Assembly (NCBI RefSeq): GCF_036568665.1
Contig: NZ_DATCSD010000389.1
Location: forward strand, 12,539-76,538
Length of the DNA stretch: 64,000 bases
Direction: 5' to 3'
Origin: Ohtaekwangia sp036568665
GTDB lineage: Bacteria; Bacteroidota; Bacteroidia; Cytophagales; Cyclobacteriaceae
Below the pieces are notes generated by a model. It worked only from the letters and a program-made list of their open reading frames with translations. It searched no databases and had not been told where the DNA came from. A program made the position numbers and the translations under genes. Every line of letters starts with the position of its first letter. The first letter of the stretch is position 1. Positions 26,130 to 35,649 of this stretch are shown here, one piece after another.

Positions 26130-28481
26130 ATGCAAACCACCTTAATGAAAATACATGATGAAGATTCTTTACCCTCTTCCATAACGGCTGCGTTAACCTT
26201 TAAACCATTTCTGCGCTATCTGAAGGAACGTCTGAAGACCGAGCGCACGGTTAAATCTGAATACTATCGTTTTGTTATAGAGCGTTTTGAAAAAGAATCT
26301 GCCTGGAATGCTCCCATCGCTCCTGAAGATATAGCGCGCTTTCGCGAGTTACTGGAGATTGTATACTTTGTACTGACACCGCTTGCTGCGGATGAAAAAG
26401 AATTTTTCTGGGGATTAAGCACGCCCATACCCGGTGCGTTGATCTTCAGTACCAGTCGTTTCTCACAATTTCTTGCTGATAAAAATACGCGACAACAACC
26501 GGGTGAAAAAACACAACCCGGTGCGTGTGGCCAACACGAAGTACAGTTCTTATATCGCCTGATACTGGAAAGGTTCTACGGTATATCTGCCAGCCAACGC
26601 AATGATATGATCTTTGAGCATAAAGATGCCGATGCCAACCTGGTGAAGTTTTACCAGGTGCATGTCGATGCTCAATTTATAGATATACGGGTAAAAGGAG
26701 AATTGCCCGAGTTGAAGTTTGACTCCATGTCGTCTTACCTGCACGATGGTGGCGGCACGGAAGCCATGGTATGTATGCTGAAAGAAGTACTCCCGCTGGA
26801 GAATTTCCATGTAGAAGGTTTCTCGATCATTACCCTACAAGACATTACCGGGCAATATGCGCTTGATAAAATTCGTGATGCTATTGCGAATGAAACGTAT
26901 AGTGCCGAGAAATATAGCCTTATAGCCAGAACACTCCAGACAATGACGGGTAATGAACACGTTGAGTTCAGACTCGTGCCCATGATTGGTGTGAATGGTA
27001 GAGCCGTGTTTGCCAATAAGGAAGATCGTATTCAAAGTGTGCTGATGAAGGCGGCTCGCGAGTCGGGAATGAAAGAAGAGGTGTTTAGTTCGTTGGTGAG
27101 TAACTACGAGAAGAACCCGCGGGTGATCATCCTGAACAAGATAGCATCTGATGTAACATCGACTGAACGTATACTGCCTATTCTTAAAACTACCGATATA
27201 GAATCGTATGCCTTGTTGCCGGTATATTATCACAATGAGTTGACTGGTGTACTGGAAGTATTTTCACGGAGAGATGTATTGTTTGATGAGAAGCTATTCT
27301 CAAAACTCCAGGAAGCTATACCATTGGTAGCACAGCTTTTGAAATATAGTCGCGATGCGTTTAATACCACCATCGAAAATATTGTTCGCGATAAATTTAC
27401 GCCTTTACAGCCGGCTGTGCAGTGGAAGTTCAACGAAGCTGCCTGGAGACATCTACAGCATCACTATAATGATTTGAAAACAGCCGAGATCGAAACGATC
27501 CGGTTCGACAATGTATACCCGCTATATGGTGCTGTGGATATTCGTAACTCTACGATTGAGCGAAACCGCGCTATACAGGAAGATATCAAATTTCAACTAG
27601 CGCTTCTCACAGAGACACTGCGTAAACTGAAAGAAAGTGGAGACCTTCATGCCACCAAATCGTTGATGTTTGGATGCAGTCGCTGGTCCGACCACATCAA
27701 CGGGTATATGACTACCAAAGATGAAATTGCATTGAACAATTTTCTGGAGCAGGAAGTAAATCCATATCTCCGCCAGGTACATCGCGATGTGCCCTCAGCT
27801 CAACCGTTGATTGATGCATACTTTGATGCTTTGAAAGAGCACGATGGTGCGGCTTTTCGTAACAGACGCGAATTAGAGTCATCGTTACAGTATATCAATA
27901 CCAGCCTCAACCAGTATTTTGAGAATGCACAGAAGGAGTTGCAGGAAATATACCCTTTCTATTTTGAGAAGTTCCGCACGGATGGAATCGAGTATGATAT
28001 ATATATCGGTCAATCGATCACGAATGATAAAGTTTTTGAGGATGCATACCTGAAGCACCTGCGCAAATGGCAGGTACAGTCAATGGCCGAAGTAGCACGT
28101 TTGTCACAACAACTTCTGCCAGCGATGGAGAGACCCTTGCACACTACGCAGCTGATATTTATGCATGCACACAAGATCGACATCAGCTTCCGCAATGATG
28201 AGAGACGTTTTGATGTAGAAGGTGCTTATAATATTCGGTACGAGGTGATCAAGAAACGCATCGATAAAGTGTTAATCAAAGACACACAAGAACGCCTCAC
28301 ACAACCCGGCAAGATCGCCCTGGTATATCTGAATGCTCTCGAAGCACAGGAGTATATTGAATATATAGGCGAGCTTCAACAACAAGGACTGCTGGACGAC
28401 AACCTGGAATTTTTAGAACTGGAAGAGTTGCAGGGTGTAAGCCGGTTGAAGGCACTGCGAGTTGGTGTACGGTATAATTGA
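26130..28481 (+). CDS. Large GAF-domain protein of unknown function
   Basis: A 783-residue cytoplasmic protein with no signal peptide. The central part (about 270-420) reads as a GAF-type small-molecule sensor, with the stretch SYALLPVYYHNELTGVLEVF typical of its core strands. Before it is a roughly 250-residue helical region, after it a conserved block YPLYGAVDIRNSTIERNR and a long helical C-terminal part. Proteins of this length and plan occur in Bacteroidota without a known role. The VDIRNST motif looks superficially like the metal-binding start of a class III nucleotide cyclase, but the rest of that domain is not visible. It stands alone, with a 295-base upstream region and repeats downstream. 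Confidence 0.7.
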   Translation: MQTTLMKIHDEDSLPSSITAALTFKPFLRYLKERLKTERTVKSEYYRFVIERFEKESAWNAPIAPEDIARFRELLEIVYFVLTPLAADEKEFFWGLSTPIPGALIFSTSRFSQFLADKNTRQQPGEKTQPGACGQHEVQFLYRLILERFYGISASQRNDMIFEHKDADANLVKFYQVHVDAQFIDIRVKGELPELKFDSMSSYLHDGGGTEAMVCMLKEVLPLENFHVEGFSIITLQDITGQYALDKIRDAIANETYSAEKYSLIARTLQTMTGNEHVEFRLVPMIGVNGRAVFANKEDRIQSVLMKAARESGMKEEVFSSLVSNYEKNPRVIILNKIASDVTSTERILPILKTTDIESYALLPVYYHNELTGVLEVFSRRDVLFDEKLFSKLQEAIPLVAQLLKYSRDAFNTTIENIVRDKFTPLQPAVQWKFNEAAWRHLQHHYNDLKTAEIETIRFDNVYPLYGAVDIRNSTIERNRAIQEDIKFQLALLTETLRKLKESGDLHATKSLMFGCSRWSDHINGYMTTKDEIALNNFLEQEVNPYLRQVHRDVPSAQPLIDAYFDALKEHDGAAFRNRRELESSLQYINTSLNQYFENAQKELQEIYPFYFEKFRTDGIEYDIYIGQSITNDKVFEDAYLKHLRKWQVQSMAEVARLSQQLLPAMERPLHTTQLIFMHAHKIDISFRNDERRFDVEGAYNIRYEVIKKRIDKVLIKDTQERLTQPGKIALVYLNALEAQEYIEYIGELQQQGLLDDNLEFLELEELQGVSRLKALRVGVRYN

Positions 28482-28524
28482 GGTATATCTTTGAAATAGC
28501 ATCAATAACTTGTGGGATAAAGTT

Positions 28525-28746
28525 GTTCGTTAACCGTTATTCGTAAAAAGTTAGGGTAAGTATTTTCTTCGGCATTTGTTGATCGATGTTCTTTGTTCGT
28601 TAATCGTAAAAAGTGCAGGACAGATAATGATGTATTTCCTCTTCAACATTCGTTGATCAATATTCCTTGTTCGCTATTCAATTTTTTAAATAGTTATTCG
28701 TTAATGGTATTACAGATAACGATTAACAGATAACGGTTAACCGATC
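28525..28746. repeat. Degenerate tandem repeats with heptanucleotide substructure and inverted ends
   Basis: Three copies of a 70-74 base unit start with GTTCGTT/GTTCGCT at 28525, 28595 and 28669. Within and after them seven-base words repeat (AACCGTT ATTCGTA; ATAACGA TTAACAG ATAACGG TTAACCG). TTAACCGTTAT at 28530-28540 is the exact inverse of ATAACGGTTAA at 28730-28740, so the block has inverted ends about 200 bases apart. It occupies most of the 311-base gap 28482-28792 before the thiolase gene; no gene is seen in that gap. Confidence 0.7.
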
Positions 28747-28792
28747 ACGACCCCGCTTTGATAAGAGGTCTATATCTATTAACTTCAGCTAT

Positions 28793-30079
28793 ATGCTGCA
28801 GGGTAAACAAGTGCGTAAAGTTGCTGTAGTCGGGTATAACAGGATACCGTTTGCCCGCCAGAACACAGTATATGCAGAAGCCAGTAATAAAGACATGATG
28901 GTGGCTGCGCTTACCGGGCTGATTGAACGTTACAACCTGCAGGGACTGTTGCTTGGAGAAGTAGCGGGTGGTGCAGTGATCAAACATAGTGCTGAGATAA
29001 ACCTGATGCGCGAATGTGTGATGAGTACATCGCTCGATCGTGCAACACCGGCATGCGATATTCAACAGGCCTGCGATACGGGTATAGAGAGTGCTATATA
29101 TATAGCCAACAAAATTGCATTGGGGCAGATAGAAGCAGGTATAGCGGGCGGAGTTGATTCTGCCAGCAATGTTCCGTTGGTATTGGGCGAAAACCTCAGA
29201 AAAATCCTTTTACATGCCAGGCACGCCAAGCGCTTAGGGGAGAAGTTGCAGCACTTTGCCCATATACGTTTTAAAGATATATACCCCGTAGCACCGTTGA
29301 ATATAGAACCCCGCACAGGTTTATCGATGGGCGGCCATACCGAGATCACGGCAAAATATTATAGTATATCGCGCGAAGAGCAAGATCAATTTGCTTTGGA
29401 GAGTCATCAAAAAATGACAAAGGCCTATACCGAAGGATTCTTTAATGATATGACCACGGCCTTTGCCGGTTTAACACATGATAACAACATGCGTGCTGAT
29501 ACAAGCCTGGAGAAGCTGGCTAAACTTAAACCGGCCTTTGATAAAGCACATGGTACTTTAACAGCCGGCAACTCATCAGCACTAACGGATGGGGCTTCAT
29601 GTATACTATTAGCCAGCGAAGACTGGGCACGTTTATACGGTTTGCCGATTCTTGCCTATATAACATTTGCTGAACTCGCAGCAATTGAATATATTGATAA
29701 CAAACAAAACCTGTTGTTGTCCCCCATATACGCCTCAACCCGAATGCTTCGAAGGGCCGGTTTGCGTTTACAGGATTTTGATTTTTATGAGATACACGAG
29801 GCCTTTGCTGCACAAGTGCTGGCCACGCTCAAAATTTGGGAGAGTAAAGAACTCACCCGTCAGTTCGGCTTTGATGAACCACTTGGAGCTATAGATCGTT
29901 CGAAGCTAAATGTGAATGGAAGCAGCCTGGCAGCAGGTCATCCATTTGCCGCCACCGGAGGACGAGTGATTGCTACAATGGCTAAATTATTGCATGAACG
30001 AGGGACTGGCAGAGGATTTATATCGGTATGCGCAGCCGGTGGGCAGGGTATAACGATGATAATAGAAAAACCGGCATAG
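28793..30079 (+). CDS. Acetyl-CoA C-acyltransferase (thiolase), FadI-like
   Basis: A 428-residue thiolase, longer than the 390-residue biosynthetic type and close to FadI. The nucleophile is Cys94 in QQACDTGIESA, the His of EIHEAFAAQV and the GHPFAATGGR loop are present, and the second Cys appears in CAAGGQGITM. It cleaves 3-ketoacyl-CoA to acetyl-CoA and a shortened acyl-CoA in fatty-acid oxidation, or runs in reverse. There is no hydratase or dehydrogenase next to it, so the pathway is inferred only from family membership. An ATG at residue 1 is used; the region upstream carries heptad repeats rather than a clear promoter. Confidence 0.9.
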   Translation: MLQGKQVRKVAVVGYNRIPFARQNTVYAEASNKDMMVAALTGLIERYNLQGLLLGEVAGGAVIKHSAEINLMRECVMSTSLDRATPACDIQQACDTGIESAIYIANKIALGQIEAGIAGGVDSASNVPLVLGENLRKILLHARHAKRLGEKLQHFAHIRFKDIYPVAPLNIEPRTGLSMGGHTEITAKYYSISREEQDQFALESHQKMTKAYTEGFFNDMTTAFAGLTHDNNMRADTSLEKLAKLKPAFDKAHGTLTAGNSSALTDGASCILLASEDWARLYGLPILAYITFAELAAIEYIDNKQNLLLSPIYASTRMLRRAGLRLQDFDFYEIHEAFAAQVLATLKIWESKELTRQFGFDEPLGAIDRSKLNVNGSSLAAGHPFAATGGRVIATMAKLLHERGTGRGFISVCAAGGQGITMIIEKPA

Positions 30080-30341
30080 GGGTAAAGCACACCTTATATG
30101 TCATAGCACGAAAGCTAAAGAGCCACTTATAAAATTATGTTTGAACGTCTAAAATATTGGGTTAATTTTTTGACGGGCACGGCAAGGTCGGGGATAACGA
30201 TTATGCATACGTTGGAAATACATCCATTCGTACAATTTTACTTGTGTGAAATGGATACAGATGGCTTGTATTATACCGGTTTCACCACAGATTTCAGGGT
30301 TTTTGTTGAAGTGGAGTGGAACTTCCGGGCCATTCCAAGCG

Positions 30342-30375
30342 TTTGCATAAACATGTTAAAAAATTTTTACCCTTG
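30342..30375 (+). promoter_or_regulatory. Probable promoter of the sphingolipid operon
   Basis: TTTG at 30342-30345 and TACCCTTG at 30368-30375 are 22 bases apart; the second matches TAnnTTTG in all but one defined position. Transcription would start near 30382, giving a leader of about 135 bases before the serine palmitoyltransferase start at 30517. The rest of the gap 30080-30516 has no convincing gene; an 84-codon frame at 30137-30391 overlaps this promoter and has no family features. Confidence 0.55.
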
Positions 30376-30516
30376 CATTAAACCAACGTAAATAAACTTC
30401 TACTACTTTTAGACCCAAAAACGAAATCGTTCGAAAAATATTCTACAATAAATTTTCACGGAGGCACGACTACAAACGGAAGCGTTCGTAACAGATTCGT
30501 ATAACATCGTCAAACC

Positions 30517-31725
30517 ATGAGTAAACCACTACAGAAAAAAGTCGCTAACTACACCACAGCGAGAGAGGCAAGGGTAAAAGGTATATATCCCTACTTCAGA
30601 CCAATCGAATCTGCACAAAGTACCGAGGTAATTATCGAAGGAAAACGCGTGCTGATGTTTGGTTCTAACTCTTACCTCGGTCTGACGAATCACCCCTATA
30701 TTAAGGAAGCAGCCCAAAAAGCCATTGAAGAATACGGAACCGGATGTGCCGGCTCTCGCTTTCTGAATGGTACACTCGATATTCACATTGAACTGGAACG
30801 CAGAATTGCAGCCTTTACCGGTAAAGAAGATGCTCTTATTTTCAGCACTGGTTTTCAGGTTAACCTGGGCGTAATGTCGTCTCTTACAGGACGTAATGAT
30901 TACCTCATACTTGATGAATACGATCACGCTTCCATCATTGACGGAACACGTCTTTCATTCTCACGCGTAGTAAAGTATGCGCACAACGATATGCAGGATC
31001 TCCAGAAGAAACTCAGTATTCTTCCGGAAGAATCCATCAAGATCATTGTCGTAGATGGTATCTTCAGCATGGAAGGTGATATTGCCAGACTTGCTGAGAT
31101 CGTGGCACTTGCTGATCAGTTCGGAGCTACTGTTGTAGTAGACGATGCGCATAGCCTGGGCGTTATCGGCCAAAAAGGAGCCGGTACAGCTTCTCACTTC
31201 GACCTTACTGAAAAAGTAGATATTATCACGGGTACCTTCAGCAAATCGCTGGCTTCCCTCGGAGGCTTTGTGGCAGCTGATTCCGATACGATCGAATACC
31301 TGAAACATCATGCACGTTCGCTGATATTCAGCGCGAGTATGACCCCTTCTTCTGCCGCCAGCGTTATTGCTGCGCTTGACCTGATCGAAACAGAACCTCA
31401 TCACATGGACAATCTCTGGAAGAATACAGATTATGCCATGCACCTGCTTCGCGAAGAAGGATTGGATATCGGTCCAACAGAAAGTCCTATCATCCCGATC
31501 TATGTGCGGGATAACAATAAAACATTCCTGGTAACAAGCATGCTTCAGCAGGAAGGAGTATTTGTAAATCCGGTAGTATCTCCGGCAGTGCCACCGGATT
31601 CATCCCTGCTTCGTTTTTCGCTTATGGCAACTCACACATTCGGTCAGATCGAAGAAGCTATTGAGAAAATCTCAAAAGTTTTCAAGCGTGTGGGTATTGT
31701 CAATATAAAAGAGCCGATTAAATGA
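30517..31725 (+). CDS. spt: Serine palmitoyltransferase
   Basis: A 402-residue PLP enzyme of the alpha-oxoamine synthase family. It joins L-serine to a fatty acyl thioester with loss of CO2, giving 3-ketosphinganine, the first committed step of sphingolipid synthesis. The PLP Lys is K243 in TGTFSKSLASLGG, the ring-stacking His is H137 in DEYDHASIIDG and the pyridine-binding Asp is in VVVDDAHSLG (209-212). The N-terminal GSNSYLGL block is typical. Related enzymes KBL and BioF share the fold, but the neighbouring ceramide and inositol genes settle the role. It overlaps the next gene by 4 bases and heads the operon behind a 437-base upstream region with a likely promoter. Confidence 0.93.
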   Translation: MSKPLQKKVANYTTAREARVKGIYPYFRPIESAQSTEVIIEGKRVLMFGSNSYLGLTNHPYIKEAAQKAIEEYGTGCAGSRFLNGTLDIHIELERRIAAFTGKEDALIFSTGFQVNLGVMSSLTGRNDYLILDEYDHASIIDGTRLSFSRVVKYAHNDMQDLQKKLSILPEESIKIIVVDGIFSMEGDIARLAEIVALADQFGATVVVDDAHSLGVIGQKGAGTASHFDLTEKVDIITGTFSKSLASLGGFVAADSDTIEYLKHHARSLIFSASMTPSSAASVIAALDLIETEPHHMDNLWKNTDYAMHLLREEGLDIGPTESPIIPIYVRDNNKTFLVTSMLQQEGVFVNPVVSPAVPPDSSLLRFSLMATHTFGQIEEAIEKISKVFKRVGIVNIKEPIK

Positions 31726-32843
31726 AACGTGTTGTTGCCGCCAGCAGTAAAAAAGATATAAAGGCTTTTATTGATTTTCAGCACGACCTTTATGCGAGCG
31801 ATCCGAATTACGTGCCTGAACTTTTCATTGCGCAGCGCGACCTGCTAACACCAGGCAAGCATCCGTTTCATGAGCATTCAGAAGTGCAATTGTTTCTGGC
31901 CTACGATGGTCCGAAAATAGTAGGACGAATCGCTGCCATTCTGAATAAAAATCATAACACGTTCAATAACGTTAATGATGGCTTCTTTGGATTCTTTGAT
32001 TGCATTAATGATGGCGAAGTAGCTTCTCAATTATTCAAGGAAGCAACGGCATGGCTAAAGCAAAAAGGAGCAGTGTCTGTTATAGGGCCTGTTAATTTTT
32101 CTACCAACGAAACATGCGGTATGCTGGTATCGGGCTTCGATTCTCCGCCAGCAGCGATGATGACCTATAATAAAGAGTATTATAGCACACTGCTCGATCA
32201 ACTTGACTTTCGCAAGAAGGTAGATATACTGGCCTATCTCTTTGGTAAATCCGGATATAATGATCGCGTGGTAGGATTGCAGCAGGCACTCACCGAGCGT
32301 TTGAAGAACCGCGGCATTACGATCAGACCGGTTAATAAAAAGAACTTTAACGAAGAGGCATCTAAAATTCGCGAGGTATATAATTCCGCATGGGATAAAA
32401 ACCTTGGCTTTGTGCCGATGACGAAAAGTGAATTTGATTACCTGGCCAAAGACATGAAGATGATTCTCGATACCGACTTCTGTCTGGTAGCAGAGAAGGA
32501 TGGGAAATTTATAGGTTTTGCGTTGGCCATTCCGGATATCAATCAGGTATTGATCAAGATCAAACGCGGAAGACTTTTGCCATTCGGCTTGTTCAAGTTG
32601 CTGTTTGGTTTGAAGAAGATCAACGGTATACGCATTATCACACTTGGTGTTATTGAAGAATACCGCAAGGCGGGTATAGAAGCCTGCTTCTATGCTTCAA
32701 TTATCAATGCTTATCGCAAGAAGAATTTTGAGTACGCTGAAGCGTCATGGATATTGGAAGAGAATGATCTGATGAATAAAGCTCTTCAGCAGATCAATGG
32801 CGTACCTTATAAACGCTACAGGATTTTTGAAAAGGCTATATGA
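31722..32843 (+). CDS. bcerS: GNAT-superfamily acyltransferase, probable bacterial ceramide synthase
   Basis: A 373-residue protein with N- and C-terminal GNAT-like halves; the C-terminal half shows the acetyl-CoA/acyl-CoA fold in VAEKDGKFIGFALAIPDI and RIITLGVIEEYRKAGIEACF. It belongs to the GNAT family to which the Caulobacter ceramide synthase bCerS (CCNA_01212) was assigned. That enzyme acylates the amine of 3-ketosphinganine with a fatty acyl-CoA and evolved separately from the eukaryotic ceramide synthases. The gene is translationally coupled to spt (ATGA overlap) and to the following reductase (4-base overlap), which supports the role. The substrate chain length cannot be read from sequence. 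Confidence 0.8.
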   Translation: MKRVVAASSKKDIKAFIDFQHDLYASDPNYVPELFIAQRDLLTPGKHPFHEHSEVQLFLAYDGPKIVGRIAAILNKNHNTFNNVNDGFFGFFDCINDGEVASQLFKEATAWLKQKGAVSVIGPVNFSTNETCGMLVSGFDSPPAAMMTYNKEYYSTLLDQLDFRKKVDILAYLFGKSGYNDRVVGLQQALTERLKNRGITIRPVNKKNFNEEASKIREVYNSAWDKNLGFVPMTKSEFDYLAKDMKMILDTDFCLVAEKDGKFIGFALAIPDINQVLIKIKRGRLLPFGLFKLLFGLKKINGIRIITLGVIEEYRKAGIEACFYASIINAYRKKNFEYAEASWILEENDLMNKALQQINGVPYKRYRIFEKAI

Positions 32844-33826
32844 GCGGACGTGTACTGATAACAGGAGCCAGTGGCTTCGTAGGTTTCCACCTCATCGAAG
32901 CGGCTCTGCAGAAAGGCCTTGAGGTATTTGCTGCAGTTCGCTCCTCGAGTAAGATCGATCATCTGAAAACACTTCCAATACAGTTCACCACACTCGACTT
33001 CACGAATATACCCTTGCTGAAGGCTGAGTTACAGGAAAAGAAGTATGACTATATCATTCACGCGGCCGGTGCTATAAAAGCTCCGAATTTTGCAGAGTAT
33101 GTAAAAGTAAATGCAGAATACGCGCGCAACCTGGCGCTCGCGGCTGGTGAAGCAGATATAGCACTGAAGAAATTTGTATTCATGAGCAGTCTGGCTGCCT
33201 GGGGCCCTTCGCGTACAGGCTTGCCGGTTACAGAGAAAGATGAAGCAACACCACTCACCAGTTATGGCAAGAGCAAACTGGTGGCAGAATCCTACCTCGC
33301 TGCATTGAAAGATCTTCCGCTGATAACGTTGCGGCCAACGGCTGTATACGGACCTCGTGAGCGGGATATATTCATCATGATCAATTCCATCAACAAAGGT
33401 TTCGAACCTTATATCGGGCGTATACCCCAGACGTTGAGCTTCATTTATGTGAAAGACCTCGCGGCTGTTACGGTACAGGCTTTGACAAGTTCAGTAAGCA
33501 ATAGATCATACTTCGTAGCAGATGGCTACGGCTACGATCGCTATGCCTTGGCCACGATTGTAAAAAAGATACTTCACAAGAATACACTTCGTGTTCATTT
33601 GCCGCTGCCGGTAGTAAAGGCATTAGCGCTTGTGCAGGAAGGTATAGGAGCTGTGCGTGGTAACTCACCTATACTCAGTCGCGAGAAGTTGAGTGAGTTA
33701 ACAGCAGCAGACTGGTCATGCAATATTGAGCAGCTCAAAAACGACATAGGATTTAGCCCCCGCTATACATTGGAAGATGGCATGGCGGAAACACTACAGT
33801 GGTATAAAGAAAATAAGTGGCTGTAG
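32840..33826 (+). CDS. cerR: Extended SDR, probable 3-ketoceramide/3-ketosphinganine reductase
   Basis: A 328-residue NAD(P)-dependent epimerase/dehydratase-type enzyme. The Rossmann motif GASGFVG is at residues 9-15, the acid SSLAAWGPSR near 118 and the catalytic pair Y142 and K146 in SYGKSKL. Proteins of this family reduce the ketone of the sphingoid base or ceramide in Caulobacter (CerR) and in Bacteroides (BT_0972 locus), whereas most other members act on nucleotide sugars. Position directly behind spt and the GNAT gene with a 4-base overlap favours the lipid reductase. Cofactor preference for NADH or NADPH is not resolvable by eye. Confidence 0.82.
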   Translation: MSGRVLITGASGFVGFHLIEAALQKGLEVFAAVRSSSKIDHLKTLPIQFTTLDFTNIPLLKAELQEKKYDYIIHAAGAIKAPNFAEYVKVNAEYARNLALAAGEADIALKKFVFMSSLAAWGPSRTGLPVTEKDEATPLTSYGKSKLVAESYLAALKDLPLITLRPTAVYGPRERDIFIMINSINKGFEPYIGRIPQTLSFIYVKDLAAVTVQALTSSVSNRSYFVADGYGYDRYALATIVKKILHKNTLRVHLPLPVVKALALVQEGIGAVRGNSPILSREKLSELTAADWSCNIEQLKNDIGFSPRYTLEDGMAETLQWYKENKWL

Positions 33827-33875
33827 AGGCAGCCAAACAACTAAAGCGATAATAGAAAATTTATAGAAGACGATT

Positions 33876-35201
33876 ATGAAAAAGCAAATTGAAGATGCCA
33901 ATGGCAAATTAGGTGTGCTCATTCCAGGTCTTGGAGCAGTAGCCACTACGATGATAGCAGGTGTGGAAGCTGTGAAAAAAGGTCTCGCACAACCTGTAGG
34001 CTCGCTCACGCAAACCGGTAACATTCGTTTGGGAAAAAGAACGGAGAATCGTTATCCGAAGATCAAGGATTTCGTGCCGCTGGCAGAACTCAATGATATA
34101 GTTTTCGGAGGTTGGGATGTTTACGAAGACAACGTATACGAAGCTGCTGTAAATGCAAAAGTACTGGAGCTTGGTCTTCTGCAATCTATCAAGCCAGAGC
34201 TGGAGCGTATCAAGCCGATGAAAGCTGTCTTCGATAAAACCTATATCAGAAACCTCGATGGAACAAACATTAAAGAAGCTGCTACGAAATATGATCTGGC
34301 ACTTGCTGTAATGAAAGACATCGATGATTTCAAAGCAAAAAATAACTGCGATCGTCTGGTAATGGTATGGTGCGGATCAACTGAGAAGTATATCGAAGAA
34401 GCTCCTGTACACCAATCTATATATTCATTTGAGGATGGATTGCGTAACAACGATCCGTTGATCTCGCCAAGTATGATCTATGCGTATGCTGCGATCAAGA
34501 AAGGTGTTCCTTATGCAAACGGTGCGCCTAATCTTACTTGCGATATACCTGCATTGGTTGAACTCGCGAAAGAAAACAATGTACCCGTAGGAGGTAAAGA
34601 TTTCAAAACAGGTCAAACCCTGATGAAGACTATCCTTGCTCCTGGTTTGCATGCACGTTCACTGGGTATACGCGGATGGTTCTCTACCAATATACTGGGT
34701 AACCGCGATGGTCTTGTATTGGATGATCCGGATAACTTCAAAACAAAAGAAGTTTCTAAACTGGGTGTGCTGGAAGATATACTTCGCCCGGAGCAAAGCC
34801 CTGAGCTATACGGAGATATATACCACAAGATCCGTATCAACTACTACCCTCCGCACGGTGATAACAAAGAAAGCTGGGACAACATCGACATCTTCGGATG
34901 GTTGGGTTACCCGATGCAGATCAAGATCAACTTCCTGTGCCGCGACTCTATATTGGCTGCACCAATCGTACTTGACCTAGCATTGTTCATGGACCTCGCG
35001 AAACGTGCAGATATGAGTGGTATACAAGAGTGGTTGTCATTCTACTTCAAGTCGCCACAAACAGCACCAGACCTTCGTCCGGAGCACGATATATTTAAAC
35101 AACTCATCAAGCTGCAGAACACGCTGCGTCACATGATGGGTGAAGACTTGATCACGCACCTTGGGCTTGACTATTACCAGGAACTGGTAGAAGCTCTGTG
35201 A
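33876..35201 (+). CDS. ino1: Inositol-3-phosphate synthase
   Basis: A 441-residue myo-inositol-1(3)-phosphate synthase. It converts glucose-6-phosphate to inositol-3-phosphate with NAD as transient oxidant. The N-terminal GVLIPGLGAVATTMIAG is the NAD-binding loop, and VPVGGKDFKTGQTLMKT with ILGNRDGLVL belongs to the conserved active-site core. The sequence is of the Bacteroidota/archaeal type near 440 residues. Its 49-base gap from the SDR gene and 4-base overlap with pgpA place it in the same operon. It would supply the head group for inositol lipids. Confidence 0.93.
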   Translation: MKKQIEDANGKLGVLIPGLGAVATTMIAGVEAVKKGLAQPVGSLTQTGNIRLGKRTENRYPKIKDFVPLAELNDIVFGGWDVYEDNVYEAAVNAKVLELGLLQSIKPELERIKPMKAVFDKTYIRNLDGTNIKEAATKYDLALAVMKDIDDFKAKNNCDRLVMVWCGSTEKYIEEAPVHQSIYSFEDGLRNNDPLISPSMIYAYAAIKKGVPYANGAPNLTCDIPALVELAKENNVPVGGKDFKTGQTLMKTILAPGLHARSLGIRGWFSTNILGNRDGLVLDDPDNFKTKEVSKLGVLEDILRPEQSPELYGDIYHKIRINYYPPHGDNKESWDNIDIFGWLGYPMQIKINFLCRDSILAAPIVLDLALFMDLAKRADMSGIQEWLSFYFKSPQTAPDLRPEHDIFKQLIKLQNTLRHMMGEDLITHLGLDYYQELVEAL

Positions 35202-35644
35202 GTCGTGTCCACAAAATTATCGCTTCCTGTGGTGGAATCGGTTACCTGAAAGGTGGAGGCACCGTAGCAGCAGCAGTCTGCTGCGGTGCTTTAATACTGA
35301 TGTCTGCGGGAATTGATAATGGCGTGATGCTGTTAATATCCTTGATCATTATAGATATAGGCGTGTGGTCAGCCAACGGTGTAGAGGGCGAGTGGGGAAA
35401 AGACAGCAGCCGTGTTGTGATCGATGAAGTAGCCGGTATGGTAATAACGCTTTTGTTTATACCGCTTACATGGATCACTATCGCGGCAGGGTTTGTGCTC
35501 TTTCGGGCATTCGATATACTCAAGCCGTTCTATATCCGGAAACTGGAAGCAGTGCCCGGAGGGTGGGGAGTTATGCTGGACGATATAGCGGCCGGCATCT
35601 ATGCAAACATCGTTATGCAAATCTTCGTACGATACATGCTATAG
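35198..35644 (+). CDS. PgpA-family phosphatase, probable phosphatidylinositol-phosphate phosphatase
   Basis: A 148-residue integral membrane enzyme with a GTG start overlapping the ino1 stop. The family motifs are present: GYLKGGGTVAAAV near the start, VVIDEVAGM in the middle and FRAFDILKPFYIRKLE followed by GVMLDDIAAG near the end. The usual substrate of PgpA is phosphatidylglycerol phosphate, but in Bacteroides the relative encoded in the inositol-lipid cluster is assigned as the phosphatase that turns phosphatidylinositol phosphate into phosphatidylinositol. The gene neighbourhood here favours the inositol lipid. Confidence 0.82.
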   Translation: MSRVHKIIASCGGIGYLKGGGTVAAAVCCGALILMSAGIDNGVMLLISLIIIDIGVWSANGVEGEWGKDSSRVVIDEVAGMVITLLFIPLTWITIAAGFVLFRAFDILKPFYIRKLEAVPGGWGVMLDDIAAGIYANIVMQIFVRYML

Positions 35645-35649
35645 CAGGT

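Noticed and set aside
26130..28481. Class III nucleotide cyclase, suggested by VDIRNST
   Set aside because: Only one short motif resembles the cyclase start; the second metal Asp and the transition-state residues cannot be found.
30137..30391. 84-codon plus-strand frame before spt
   Set aside because: No family features, and it covers the likely promoter of the sphingolipid operon; its product composition looks random.
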